Below, piece after piece: positions 33,412 through 45,546 of a stretch of 64,000 nt of DNA. The translations under genes were made by a program, and so were the position numbers. The DNA is taken from assembly GCA_037783545.1 (NCBI GenBank), contig JBBELK010001669.1, positions 54,170 through 118,169 on the forward strand, read 5' to 3'. This DNA comes from Henricia sp. BOLD:AAB3569 (Eukaryota > Echinodermata > Asteroidea > Spinulosida > Echinasteridae). Every line of letters begins with the position of its first letter. The first letter of the stretch is position 1. Below the pieces are notes generated by a model. That model worked only from the letters and a program-made list of their open reading frames with translations, had not been told where the DNA came from and searched no databases.

Positions 33412-36400
33412 ATGCAAAATTTGAAGTTCGTCGGAATATTTTTTGACCTCAAAATTTGCCGACGTTTGGACCACACTTTGACCAAAATCCCGTCCCAAAC
33501 TGGGCCGTGTCAACGACAGTCCGAAGGACTGAGCATGCGCACGAGTCAGGAATACACCAAAGAGGTGTGTACATACAGCCACAGGTTGCGGGAGCATCCA
33601 GGAAGCGCCAACCCCTTTTTTTTCTAAACTCTGAAATTTCTCTGCCATTTCCCGGCGAAAGTCTGTCAATTTTTTAGGACAAGTGCGCAATATAGAGTGT
33701 TTGGAGCATGCAAAATTTGAAGTTCGTTGGAATATTTTTTGACCTCCAAATTTGCCGACGTTTGGACCACACTTTGACCAAAATCCCGTCCCAAACTGGG
33801 CCGTGTCAACGACAGTCCGAAGGACTGAGCATGCGCACGAGTCAGTAATACACCAAAGAGGTGTGTACAGACAGCCACAGGTTGCGGGAGCATCCAGGAA
33901 GCGCCAACCCCTTTTTTTTCTAAACTCTGAAATTTCTCTGCCATTTCCCGGCGAAAGTCTGTCAATTTTTTAGGACAAGTGCGCAATATAGAGTGTTTGG
34001 CGCATGCAAAATTTGAAGTTCGTCGGAATATTTTTTGACCTCAAAATTTGCCGACGTTTGGACCACACTTTGACCAAAATCCCGTCCCAAACTGGGCCGT
34101 GTCAACGACAGTCCGAAGGACTGAGCATGCGCACGAGTCAGGAATACACCAAAGAGGTGTATACAGACAGCCACAGGTTGCGGGAGCATCCAGGAAGCGC
34201 CAACCCCTTTTTTTTCTAAACTCTGAAATTTCTCTGCCATTTCCCGGCGAAAGTCTGTCAATTTTTTAGGACAAGTGCGCAATATAGAGTGTTTGGAGCA
34301 TGCAAAATTTGAAGTTCGTCGGAATATTTTTTGACCTCCAAATTTGCCGACGTTTGGACCACACTTTGACCAAAATCCCGTCCCAAACTGGGCCGTGTCA
34401 ACGACAGTCCGAAGGACTGAGCATGCGCACGAGTCAGGAATACACCAAAGAGGTGTGTACAGACAGCCACAGGTTGCGGGAGCATCCAGGAAGCGCCAAC
34501 CCCCTTTTTTTTCTAAACTCTGAAATTTCTCTGCCATTTCCCGGCGAAAGTCTGTCAATTTTTTAGGACAAGTGCGCAATATAGAGTGTTTGGCGCATGC
34601 AAAATTTGAAGTTCGTCGGAATATTTTTTGACCTCAAAATCTGCCGACGTTTGGACCACACTTTGACCAAAATCCCGTCCCAAACTGGGCCGTGTCAACG
34701 ACAGTCCGAAGGACTGAGCATGCGCACGACTCAGGAATACACCAAAGAGGTGTGTACAGACAGCCACAGGTTGCGGGAGCATCCAGGAAGCGCCAACCCC
34801 TTTTTTTTCTAAACTCTGAAATTTCTCTGCCATTTCCCGGCGAAAGTCTGTCAATTTTTTAGGACAAGTGCGCAATATAGAGTGTTTGGAGCATGCAAAA
34901 TTTGAAGTTCGTCGGAATATTTTTTGACCTCCAAATTTGCCGACGTTTGGACCACACTTTGACCAAAATCCCGTCCCAAACTGGGCCGTGTCAACGACAG
35001 TCCGAAGGACTGAGCATGCGCACGAGTCAGGAATACACCAAAGAGGTGTGTACATACAGCCACAGGTTGCGGGAGCATCCAGGAAGCGCCAACCCCTTTT
35101 TTTTCTAAACTCTGAAATTTCTCTGCCATTTCCCGGCGAAAGTCTGTCAATTTTTTAGGACAAGTGCGCAATATAGAGTGTTTGGAGCATGCAAAATTTG
35201 AAGTTCGTCGGAATATTTTTTGACCTCCAAATTTGCCGACGTTTGGACCACACTTTGACCAAAATCCCGTCCCAAACTGGGCCGTGTCAACGACAGTCCG
35301 AAGGACTGAGCATGCGCACGAGTCAGGAATACACCAAAGAGGTGTGTACAGACAGCCACAGGTTGCGGGAGCATCCAGGAAGCGCCAACCCCTTTTTTTT
35401 TTAAACTCTGAAATTTCTCTGCCATTTCCCGGCGAAAGTCTGTCAATTTTTTAGGACAAGTGCGCAATATAGAGTGTTTGGCGCATGCATAATTTGAAGT
35501 TCGTCGGAATATTTTTTGACCTCAAAATTTGCCGACGTTTGGACCACACTTTGACCAAAATCCCGTCCCAAACTGGGCCGTGTCAACGACAGTCCGAAGG
35601 ACTGAGCATGCGCACGAGTCAGGAATACACCAAAGAGGTGTGTACAGACAGCCACAGGTTGCGGGAGCATCCAGGAAGCGCCAACCCCTTTTTTTTCTTA
35701 ACTCTGAAATTTCTCTGCCATTTCCCGGCGAAAGTCTGTCAATTTTTTAGGACAAGTGCGCAATATAGAGTGTTTGGAGCATGCAAAATTTGAAGTTCGT
35801 CGGAATATTTTTTGACCTCCAAATTTGCCGACGTTTGGACCACACTTTGACCAAAATCCCGTCCCAAACTGGGCCGTGTCAACGACAGTCCGAAGGACTG
35901 AGCATGCGCACGAGTCAGGAATACACCAAAGAGGTGTGTACAGACAGCCACAGGTTGCGGGAGCATCCAGGAAGCGCCAACCCCTTTTTTTTTCTAAACT
36001 CTGAAATTTCTCTGCCATTTCCCGGCGAAAGTCTGTCAATTTTTTAGGACAAGTGCGCAATATAGAGTGTTTGGCGCATGCAAAATTTGAAGTTCGTCGG
36101 AATATTTTTTGACCTCAAAATTTGCCGACGTTTGGACCACACTTTGACCAAAATCCCGTCCCAAACTGGGCCGTGTCAACGACAGTCCGAAGGACTGAGC
36201 ATGCGCACGACTCAGGAATACACCAAAGAGGTGTGTACAGACAGCCACAGGTTGCGGGAGCATCCAGGAAGCGCCAACCCCTTTTTTTTCTAAACTCTGA
36301 AATTTCTCTGCCATTTCCCGGCGAAAGTCTGTCAATTTTTTAGGACAAGTGCGCAATATAGAGTGTTTGGAGCATGCAAAATTTGAAGTTCGTCGGAATA

Positions 36401-36670
36401 TTTTTTGACCTCCAAATTTACCGACGTTTGGACCACACTTTGACCAAAATCCCGTCCCAAACTGGGCCGTGTCAACGACAGTCCGAAGGACTGAGCATGC
36501 GCACGAGTCAGGAATACACCAAAGAGGTGTGTACAGACAGCCACAGGTTGCGGGAGCATCCAGGAAGCGCCAACCCCTTTTTTTTTCTAAACTCTGAAAT
36601 TTCTCTGCCATTTCCCGGCGAAAGTCTGTCAATTTTTTAGGACAAGTGCGCAATATAGAGTGTTTGGCGC
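33412..36670. repeat. 11-unit higher-order repeat, copy 1
   Basis: Eleven units, repeated at an offset of 3258-3263 bp. Ordered marks: CTCAAAATTTG with TACATACAG (33412); GTTCGTTGGAA with CAGTAATAC (33708); GTGTATACAG (34004); plain (34300); CTCAAAATCTGCC with CGACTCAGG (34597); TACATACAG (34893); T-run lacking the following C (35189); GCATGCATAATTTG with TTTCTTAACTC (35485); plain (35781); CGACTCAGG (36078). The eleventh unit (36374, AAATTTACCGACG) has no match in copy 2. Confidence 0.9.
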
Positions 36671-39600
36671 ATGCAAAATTTGAAGTTCGTCGGAATATTT
36701 TTTGACCTCAAAATTTGCCGACGTTTGGACCACACTTTGACCAAAATCCCGTCCCAAACTGGGCCGTGTCAACGACAGTCCGAAGGACTGAGCATGCGCA
36801 CGAGTCAGGAATACACCAAAGAGGTGTGTACATACAGCCACAGGTTGCGGGAGCATCCAGGAAGCGCCAACCCCTTTTTTTTCTAAACTCTGAAATTTCT
36901 CTGCCATTTCCCGGCGAAAGTCTGTCAATTTTTTAGGACAAGTGCGCAATATAGAGTGTTTGGAGCATGCAAAATTTGAAGTTCGTTGGAATATTTTTTG
37001 ACCTCCAAATTTGCCGACGTTTGGACCACACTTTGACCAAAATCCCGTCCCAAACTGGGCCGTGTCAACGACAGTCCGAAGGACTGAGCATGCGCACGAG
37101 TCAGTAATACACCAAAGAGGTGTGTACAGACAGCCACAGGTTGCGGGAGCATCCAGGAAGCGCCAACCCCTTTTTTTTCTAAACTCTGAAATTTCTCTGC
37201 CATTTCCCGGCGAAAGTCTGTCAATTTTTTAGGACAAGTGCGCAATATAGAGTGTTTGGCGCATGCAAAATTTGAAGTTCGTCGGAATATTTTTTGACCT
37301 CAAAATTTGCCGACGTTTGGACCACACTTTGACCAAAATCCCGTCCCAAACTGGGCCGTGTCAACGACAGTCCGAAGGACTGAGCATGCGCACGAGTCAG
37401 GAATACACCAAAGAGGTGTATACAGACAGCCACAGGTTGCGGGAGCATCCAGGAAGCGCCAACCCCTTTTTTTTCTAAACTCTGAAATTTCTCTGCCATT
37501 TCCCGGCGAAAGTCTGTCAATTTTTTAGGACAAGTGCGCAATATAGAGTGTTTGGAGCATGCAAAATTTGAAGTTCGTCGGAATATTTTTTGACCTCCAA
37601 ATTTGCCGACGTTTGGACCACACTTTGACCAAAATCCCGTCCCAAACTGGGCCGTGTCAACGACAGTCCGAAGGACTGAGCATGCGCACGAGTCAGGAAT
37701 ACACCAAAGAGGTGTGTACAGACAGCCACAGGTTGCGGGAGCATCCAGGAAGCGCCAACCCCTTTTTTTTCTAAACTCTGAAATTTCTCTGCCATTTCCC
37801 GGCGAAAGTCTGTCAATTTTTTAGGACAAGTGCGCAATATAGAGTGTTTGGCGCATGCAAAATTTGAAGTTCGTCGGAATATTTTTTGACCTCAAAATCT
37901 GCCGACGTTTGGACCACACTTTGACCAAAATCCCGTCCCAAACTGGGCCGTGTCAACGACAGTCCGAAGGACTGAGCATGCGCACGACTCAGGAATACAC
38001 CAAAGAGGTGTGTACAGACAGCCACAGGTTGCGGGAGCATCCAGGAAGCGCCAACCTCTTTTTTTTTCTAAACTCTGAAATTTCTCTGCCATTTCCCGGC
38101 GAAAGTCTGTCAATTTTTTAGGACAAGTGCGCAATATAGAGTGTTTGGAGCATGCAAAATTTGAAGTTCGTCGGAATATTTTTTGACCTCCAAATTTGCC
38201 GACGTTTGGACCACACTTTGACCAAAATCCCGTCCCAAACTGGGCCGTGTCAACGACAGTCCGAAGGACTGAGCATGCGCACGAGTCAGGAATACACCAA
38301 AGAGGTGTGTACATACAGCCACAGGTTGCGGGAGCATCCAGGAAGCGCCAACCCCTTTTTTTTCTAAACTCTGAAATTTCTCTGCCATTTCCCGGCGAAA
38401 GTCTGTCAATTTTTTAGGACAAGTGCGCAATATAGAGTGTTTGGAGCATGCAAAATTTGAAGTTCGTCGGAATATTTTTTGACCTCCAAATTTGCCGACG
38501 TTTGGACCACACTTTGACCAAAATCCCGTCCCAAACTGGGCCGTGTCAACGACAGTCCGAAGGACTGAGCATGCGCACGAGTCAGGAATACACCAAAGAG
38601 GTGTGTACAGACAGCCACAGGTTGCGGGAGCATCCAGGAAGCGCCAACCCCTTTTTTTTTTAAACTCTGAAATTTCTCTGCCATTTCCCGGCGAAAGTCT
38701 GTCAATTTTTTAGGACAAGTGCGCAATATAGAGTGTTTGGCGCATGCATAATTTGAAGTTCGTCGGAATATTTTTTTGACCTCAAAATTTGCCGACGTTT
38801 GGACCACACTTTGACCAAAATCCCGTCCCAAACTGGGCCGTGTCAACGACAGTCCGAAGGACTGAGCATGCGCACGAGTCAGGAATACACCAAAGAGGTG
38901 TGTACAGACAGCCACAGGTTGCGGGAGCATCCAGGAAGCGCCAACCCCTTTTTTTTCTTAACTCTGAAATTTCTCTGCCATTTCCCGGCGAAAGTCTGTC
39001 AATTTTTTAGGACAAGTGCGCAATATAGAGTGTTTGGAGCATGCAAAATTTGAAGTTCGTCGGAATATTTTTTGACCTCCAAATTTGCCGACGTTTGGAC
39101 CACACTTTGACCAAAATCCCGTCCCAAACTGGGCCGTGTCAACGACAGTCCGAAGGACTGAGCATGCGCACGAGTCAGGAATACACCAAAGAGGTGTGTA
39201 CAGACAGCCACAGGTTGCGGGAGCATCCAGGAAGCGCCAACCCCTTTTTTTTTTTTCTAAACTCTGAAATTTCTCTGCCATTTCCCGGCGAAAGTCTGTC
39301 AATTTTTTAGGACAAGTGCGCAATATAGAGTGTTTGGCGCATGCAAAATTTGAAGTTCGTCGGAATATTTTTTGACCTCAAAATTTGCCGACGTTTGGAC
39401 CACACTTTGACCAAAATCCCGTCCCAAACTGGGCCGTGTCAACGACAGTCCGAAGGACTGAGCATGCGCACGACTCAGGAATACACCAAAGAGGTGTGTA
39501 CAGACAGCCACAGGTTGCGGGAGCATCCAGGAAGCGCCAACCCCTTTTTTTTCTAAACTCTGAAATTTCTCTGCCATTTCCCGGCGAAAGTCTGTCAATT

Positions 39601-39929
39601 TTTTAGGACAAGTGCGCAATATAGAGTGTTTGGAGCATGCAAAATTTGAAGTTCGTCGGAATATATTTTGACCTCCAAATTTGCCGACGTTTGGACCACA
39701 CTTTGGCCAAAATCCCGTCCCAAACTGGGCCGTGTCAACGACAGTCCGGACTGAGCATGCGCACGAGTCAGGAATACACCAAAGAGGTGTGTACAGACAG
39801 CCACAGGTTGCGGGAGCATCCAGGAAGCGCCAACCCCTTTTTTTTCGAAACTCTGAAATTTCTCTGCCATTTCCCGGCGAAAGTCTGTCAATTTTTTAGG
39901 ACAAGTGCGCAATATAGAGTGTTTGGCGC
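36671..39929. repeat. 11-unit higher-order repeat, copy 2
   Basis: Partner of 33412-36670. Ten consecutive units carry the same private marks in the same order (36671, 36967, 37263, 37559, 37855, 38152, 38448, 38744, 39041, 39341). Small differences include CAACCTC near 38054 and a long T-run (11 T) near 39246. The eleventh unit (39637) is replaced by a different variant with TTTGGCCAAAA and a loop-less hairpin. Confidence 0.9.
39742..39753. other. Loop-less hairpin CAGTCCGGACTG
   Basis: The GAA loop is lost, leaving a perfect 12-bp palindrome. The same unit has AATATATTTTG, TTTGGCCAAAA and TTTTTTCGAAAC. All four marks recur in the unit at 41998 (palindrome at 42103-42114), 2361 bp away (eight units). 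Confidence 0.9.
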
Positions 39930-42290
39930 ATGCAAAATTTGAAGTTCGTCGGAATATTTTTTGACCTCAAAATTTGCCGACGTTTGGACCACACTTTGAC
40001 CAAAATCCCGTCCCAAACTGGGCCGTGTCAACGACAGTCCGAAGGACTGAGCATGCGCACGACTCAGGAATACACCAAAGAGGTGTGTACAGACAGCCAC
40101 AGGTTGCGGGAGCATCCAGGAAGCGCCAACCCCTTTTTTTTCTAAACTCTGAAATTTCTCTGCCATTTCCCGGCGAAAGTCTGTCATTTTTTTAGGACAA
40201 GTGCGCAATATAGAGTGTTTGGAGCATGCAAAATTTGAAGTTCGTCGGAATATTTTTTGACCTCCAAATTTGCCGACGTTTGGACCACACTTTGACCCAA
40301 ATCCCGTCCCAAACTGGGCCGTGTCAACGACAGTCCGAAGGACTGAGCATGCGCACGAGTCAGGAATACACCAAAGAGGTGTGTACAGACAGCCACAGGT
40401 TGCGGGAGCATCCAGGAAGCGCCAACCCCTTTTTTTTCTAAACTCTGAAATTTCTCTGCCATTTCCCGGCGAAAGTCTGTCAATTTTTTAGGACAAGTGC
40501 GCAATATAGAGTGTTTGGAGCATGCAAAATTTGAAGTTGTCGGAATATTTTTTGACCTCCAAATTTGCCGACGTTTGGACCACACTTTGACCAAAATCCC
40601 GTCCCAAACTGGGCCGTGTCAACGACAGTCCGAAGGACTGAGCATGCGCACGAGTCAGGAATACACCAGAGGTGTGTACAGACAGCCACAGGTTGCGGGA
40701 GCATCCAGGAAGCGCCAACCCCTTTTTTTTCTAAACTCTGAAATTTCTCTGCCATTTCCCGGCGAAAGTCTGTCAATTTTTTAGGACAAGTGCGCAATAT
40801 AGAGTGTTTGGAGCATGCAAAATTTGAAGTTCGTCGGAATATTTTTTGACCTCCAAATTTGCCGACGTTTGGACCACACTTTGACCCAAATCCCGTCCCA
40901 AACTGGGCCGTGTCAACGACAGTCCGAGGACTGAGCATGCGCACGAGTCAGGAATACACCAAAGAGGTGTGTACAGACAGCCACAGGTTGCGGGAGCATC
41001 CAGGAAGCGCCAACCCCTTTTTTTTCTAAACTCTGAAATTTCTCTGCCATTTCCCGGCGAAAGTCTGTCAATTTTTTAGGACAAGTGCGCAATATATAGT
41101 GTTTGGGGCATGCAAAATTTGAAGTTCGTCGGAATATTTTTTGACCTCCAAATTTGCCGACGTTTGGACCACACTTTGACCCAAATCCCGTCCCAAACTG
41201 GGCCGTGTCAACGACAGTCCGAAGGACTGAGCATGCGCACGAGTCAGGAATACACCAAAGAGGTGTGTACAGACAGCCACAGGTTGCGGGAGCATCCAGG
41301 AAGCGCCAACCCCTTTTTTTTCTAAACTCTGAAATTTCTCTGCCATTTCCCGGCGAAAGTCTGTCAACTTTTTAGGACAAGTGCGCAATATAGAGTGTTT
41401 GGAGCATGCAAAATTTGAAGTTCGTCGGAATATTTGTTGACCTCCAAATTTGCCGACGTTTGGACCACACTTTGACCAAAATCCCGTCCCAAACTGGGCC
41501 GTGTCAACGACAGTCCGAAGGACTGAGCATGCGCACGAGTCAGGAATACACCAAAGAGGTGTGTACAGACAGCCACAGGTTGCGGGAGCATCCAGGAAGC
41601 GCCAACCCCTTTTTTTTCTAAACTCTGAAATTTATCTGCCATTTCCCGGCGAAAGTCTGTCAATTTTTTAGGACAAGTGCGCAATATAGAGTGTTTGGAG
41701 CATGCAAAATTTGAAGTTCGTCGGAATATTTTTTGACCTCAAAATTTGCCGACGTTTGGACCACACTTTGACCAAAATCCCGTCCCAAACTGGGCAGTGT
41801 CAACGACAGTCCGAAGGACTGAGCATGCGCACGACTCAGGAATACACCAAAGAGGTGTGTACAGACAGCCACAGGTTGCGGGAGCATCCAGGAAGCGCCA
41901 ACCCCTTTTTTTTCTAAACTCTGAAATTTCTCTGCCATTTCCCGGCGAAAGTCTGTCAATTTTTTAGGACAAGTGCGCAATATAGAGTGTTTGGAGCATG
42001 CAAAATTTGAAGTTCGTCGGAATATATTTTGACCTCCAAATTTGCCGACGTTTGGACCACACTTTGGCCAAAATCCCGTCCCAAACTGGGCCGTGTCAAC
42101 GACAGTCCGGACTGAGCATGCGCACGAGTCAGGAATACACCAAAGAGGTGTGTACAGACAGCCACAGGTTGCGGGAGCATCCAGGAAGCGCCAACCCCTT
42201 TTTTTTCGAAACTCTGAAATTTCTCTGCCATTTCCCGGCGAAAGTCTGTCAATTTTTTAGGACAAGTGCGCAATATAGAGTGTTTGGCGC
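39930..42290. repeat. Mixed units with a duplicated pair of variants
   Basis: Eight units. The pair CTCAAAATTTG/CGACTCAGG followed by the loop-less unit at 39341-39929 reappears at 41702-42290. Between them are units with GACCCAAAT (40226, 40816, 41110), 1-bp or 2-bp losses (GAAGTTGTCGG near 40540; ACACCAGAGG near 40665; CCGAGGACTG near 40925) and one TTGTTGACC unit (41406). Confidence 0.8.
42103..42114. other. Second copy of loop-less hairpin CAGTCCGGACTG
   Basis: Same loop deletion as at 39742-39753, in a unit with the same four linked variants, so it is a duplicate of that unit rather than an independent deletion. Confidence 0.9.
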
Positions 42291-45200
42291 ATGCAAAATT
42301 TGAAGTTCGTCGGAATATTTTTTGACCTCCAAATTTGCCGACGTTTGGACCACACTTTGACCAAAATCCCGTCCCAAACTGGGCCGTGTCAACGACAGTC
42401 CGAAGGACTGAGCATGCGCACGAGTCAGGAATACACCAAAGAGGTGTGTACAGACAGCCACAGGTTGTGGGAGCATCCAGGAAGCGCCAACCCCTTTTTT
42501 TCTAAACTCTGAAATTTCTCTGCCATTTCCCGGCGAAAGTCTGTCAACTTTTTAGGACAAGTGCGCAATATAGAGTGTTTGGAGCATGCAAAATTTGAAG
42601 TTCGTCGGAATATTTGTTGACCTCCAAATTTGCCGACGTTTGGACCACACTTTGACCAAAATCCCGTCCCAAACTTGGCCGTGTCAACGACAATCCGAAG
42701 GACTGAGCATGCGCACGAGTCAGGAATACACCAAAGAGGTGTGTACAGACAGCCACAGGTTGCGGGAGCATCCAGGAAGCGCCAACCCCTTTTTTGTCTA
42801 AACTCTGAAATTTCTCTGCCATTTCCCGGCGAAAGTCTGTCAATTTTTTAGGACAAGTGCGCAATATAGAGTGTTTGGAGCATGCAAAATGTGAAGTTCG
42901 TCGGAATATTTTTTGACCTCCAAATTTGCCGACGTTTGGACCACACTTTGACCAAAATCCCGTCCCAAACTGGGCCGTGTCAACGACAGTCCGAAGGACT
43001 GAGCATGCGCGCGAGTCAGGAATACACCAAAGAGGTGTGTACAGACAGCCACAGGTTGCGGGAGCATCCAGGAAGCGCCAACCCCTTTTTTTTTCTAAAC
43101 TCTGAAATTTCTCTGCCATTTCCCGGCGAAAGTCTGTCAATTTTTTAGGACAAGTGCGCAATATAGAGTGTTTGGAGCATGCAAAATTTGAAGTTCGTCG
43201 GAATATTTGTTGACCTCCAAATTTGCCGACGTTTGGACCTCACTTTGACCAAAATCCCGTCCCAAACTGGGCCGTGTCAACGACAGTCCGAAGGACTGAG
43301 CATGCGCACGAGTCAGGAATACACCAAAGAGGTGTGTACAGACAGCCACAGGTTGCGGGAGCATCCAGGAAGCGCCAACCCCTTTTTTTTCTAAACTGTG
43401 AAATTTCTCTGCCATTTCCCGGCGAAAGTCTGTCAATTTTTTAGGACAAGTGCGCAATATAGATTGTTTGGAGCATGCAAAATTTGAAGTTCGTCGGAAT
43501 ATTTTTTGACCTCCAAATTTGCCGACGTTTGGACCACACTTTGACCAAAATCCCGTCCCAAACTGGGCCGTGTCAACGACAGTCCGAAGGACTGAGCATG
43601 CGCACGAGTCAGGAATACACCAAAGAGGTGTGTACAGACAGCCACAGGTTGTGGGAGCATCCAGGAAGCGCCAACCCCTTTTTTTCTAAACTCTGAAATT
43701 TCTCTGCCATTTCCCGGCGAAAGTCTGTCAACTTTTTAGGACAAGTGCGCAATATAGAGTGTTTGGAGCATGCAAAATTTGAAGTTCGTCGGAATATTTG
43801 TTGACCTCCAAATTTGCCGACGTTTGGACCACACTTTGACCAAAATCCCGTCCCAAACTGGGCCGTGTCAACGACAATCCGAAGGACTGAGCATGCGCAC
43901 GAGTCAGGAATACACCAAAGAGGTGTGTACAGACAGCCACAGGTTGCGGGAGCATCCAGGAAGCGCCAACCCCTTTTTTGTCTAAACTCTGAAATTTCTC
44001 TGCCATTTCCCGGCGAAAGTCTGTCAATTTTTTAGGACAAGTGCGCAATATAGAGTGTTTGGAGCATGCAAAATTTAAAGTTCGTCGGAATATTTTTTGA
44101 CCTCCAAATTTGCCGACGTTTGGACCACACTTCGACCAAAATCCCGTCCCAAACTGGGCCGTGTCAACGACAGTCCGAAGGACTGAGCATGCGCACGAGT
44201 CATGAATACACCAAAGAGGTGTGTACAGACAGCCACAGGTTGCGGGAGCATCCAGGAAGCGCCAACCCCTTTTTTTTTCTAAACTCTGAAATTTCTCTGC
44301 CATTTCCCGGCGAAAGTCTGTCAATTTTTTAGGACAAGTGCGCAATATAGAGTGTTTGGAGCATGCAAAATTTGAAGTTCGTCGGAATATTTGTTGACCT
44401 CCAAATTTGCCGACGTTTGGACCACACTTTGACCAAAATCCCGTCCCAAACTGGGCCGTGTCAACGACAGTCCGAAGGACTGAGCATGCGCACGAGTCAG
44501 GATTACACCAAAGAGGTGTGTACAGACAGCCACAGGTTGCGGGAGCATCCAGGAAGCGCCAACCCCTTTTTTTTCTAAACTCTGAAATTTCTCTGCCATT
44601 TCCCGGCGAAAGTCTGTCAATTTTTTAGGACAAGTGCGCAATATAGAGTGTTTGGAGCATGCCAAATTTGAAGTTCGTCGGAATATTGTTTGACCTCCAA
44701 ATTTGCCGACGTTTGGACCACACTTTGACCAAAATCCCGTCCCAAACTGGGCCGTGTCAACGACAGTCCGAAGGACTGAGCATGCGCACGAGTCAGGAAT
44801 ACACCAAAGAGGTGTGTACAGACAGCCACAGGTTGTGGGAGCATCCAGGAAGCGCCAACCCCTTTTTTTCTAAACTCTGAAATTTATCTGCCATTTCCCG
44901 GCGAAAGTCTGTCAACTTTTTAGGACAAGTGCGCAATATAGAGTGTTTGGAGCATGCAAAATTTGAAGTTCGTCGGAATATTTGTTGACCTCCAAATTTG
45001 CCGACGTTTGGACCACACTTTGACCAAAATCCCGTCCCAAACTGGGCCGTGTCAACGATAATCCGAAGGACTGAGCATGCGCACGAGTCAGGAATACACC
45101 AAAGAGGTGTGTACAGACAGCCACAGGTTGCGGGAGCATCCAGGAAGCGCCAACCCCTTTTTTGTCTAAACTCTGAAATTTCTCTGCCATTTCCCGGCGA

Positions 45201-45546
45201 AAGTCTGTCAATTTTTTAGGACAAGTGCGCAATATAGAGTGTTTGGAGCATGCAAAATTTGAAGTTCGTCGGAATATTTTTTGACCTCCAAATTTTCCGA
45301 CGTTTGGACCACACTTTGACAAAAATCCCGTCCCAAACTGGGCCGTGTCAACGACAGTCCGAAGGACTGAGCATGCGCACGAGTCAGGAATACACCAAAG
45401 AGGTGTGTACAGACAGCCACAGGTTGCGGGAGCATCCAGGAAGCGCCAACCCCCTTTTTTTTCTAAACTCTGAAATTTCTCTGCCATTTCCCGGCGAAAG
45501 TCTGTCAATTTTTTAGGACAAGTGCGCAATATAGAGTGTTTGGAGC
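42291..45546. repeat. 4-unit higher-order repeat, 1184 bp, ~2.75 copies
   Basis: Unit W (GGTTGTGGGAGC) at 42291, 43475 and 44659. Unit V1 (preceded by CAACTTTTTAGG, with TTGTTGACC, CAATCCG and TTTTTTGTCTAAAC) at 42586, 43770 and 44954. A variable X unit at 42882, 44066 and 45250. V2 (TTGTTGACC) at 43179 and 44363; the third V2 position (45547) is a plain unit, ending the register. Offsets are 1184 bp. A W-V1 pair also recurs at 48501/48796. Confidence 0.87.
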
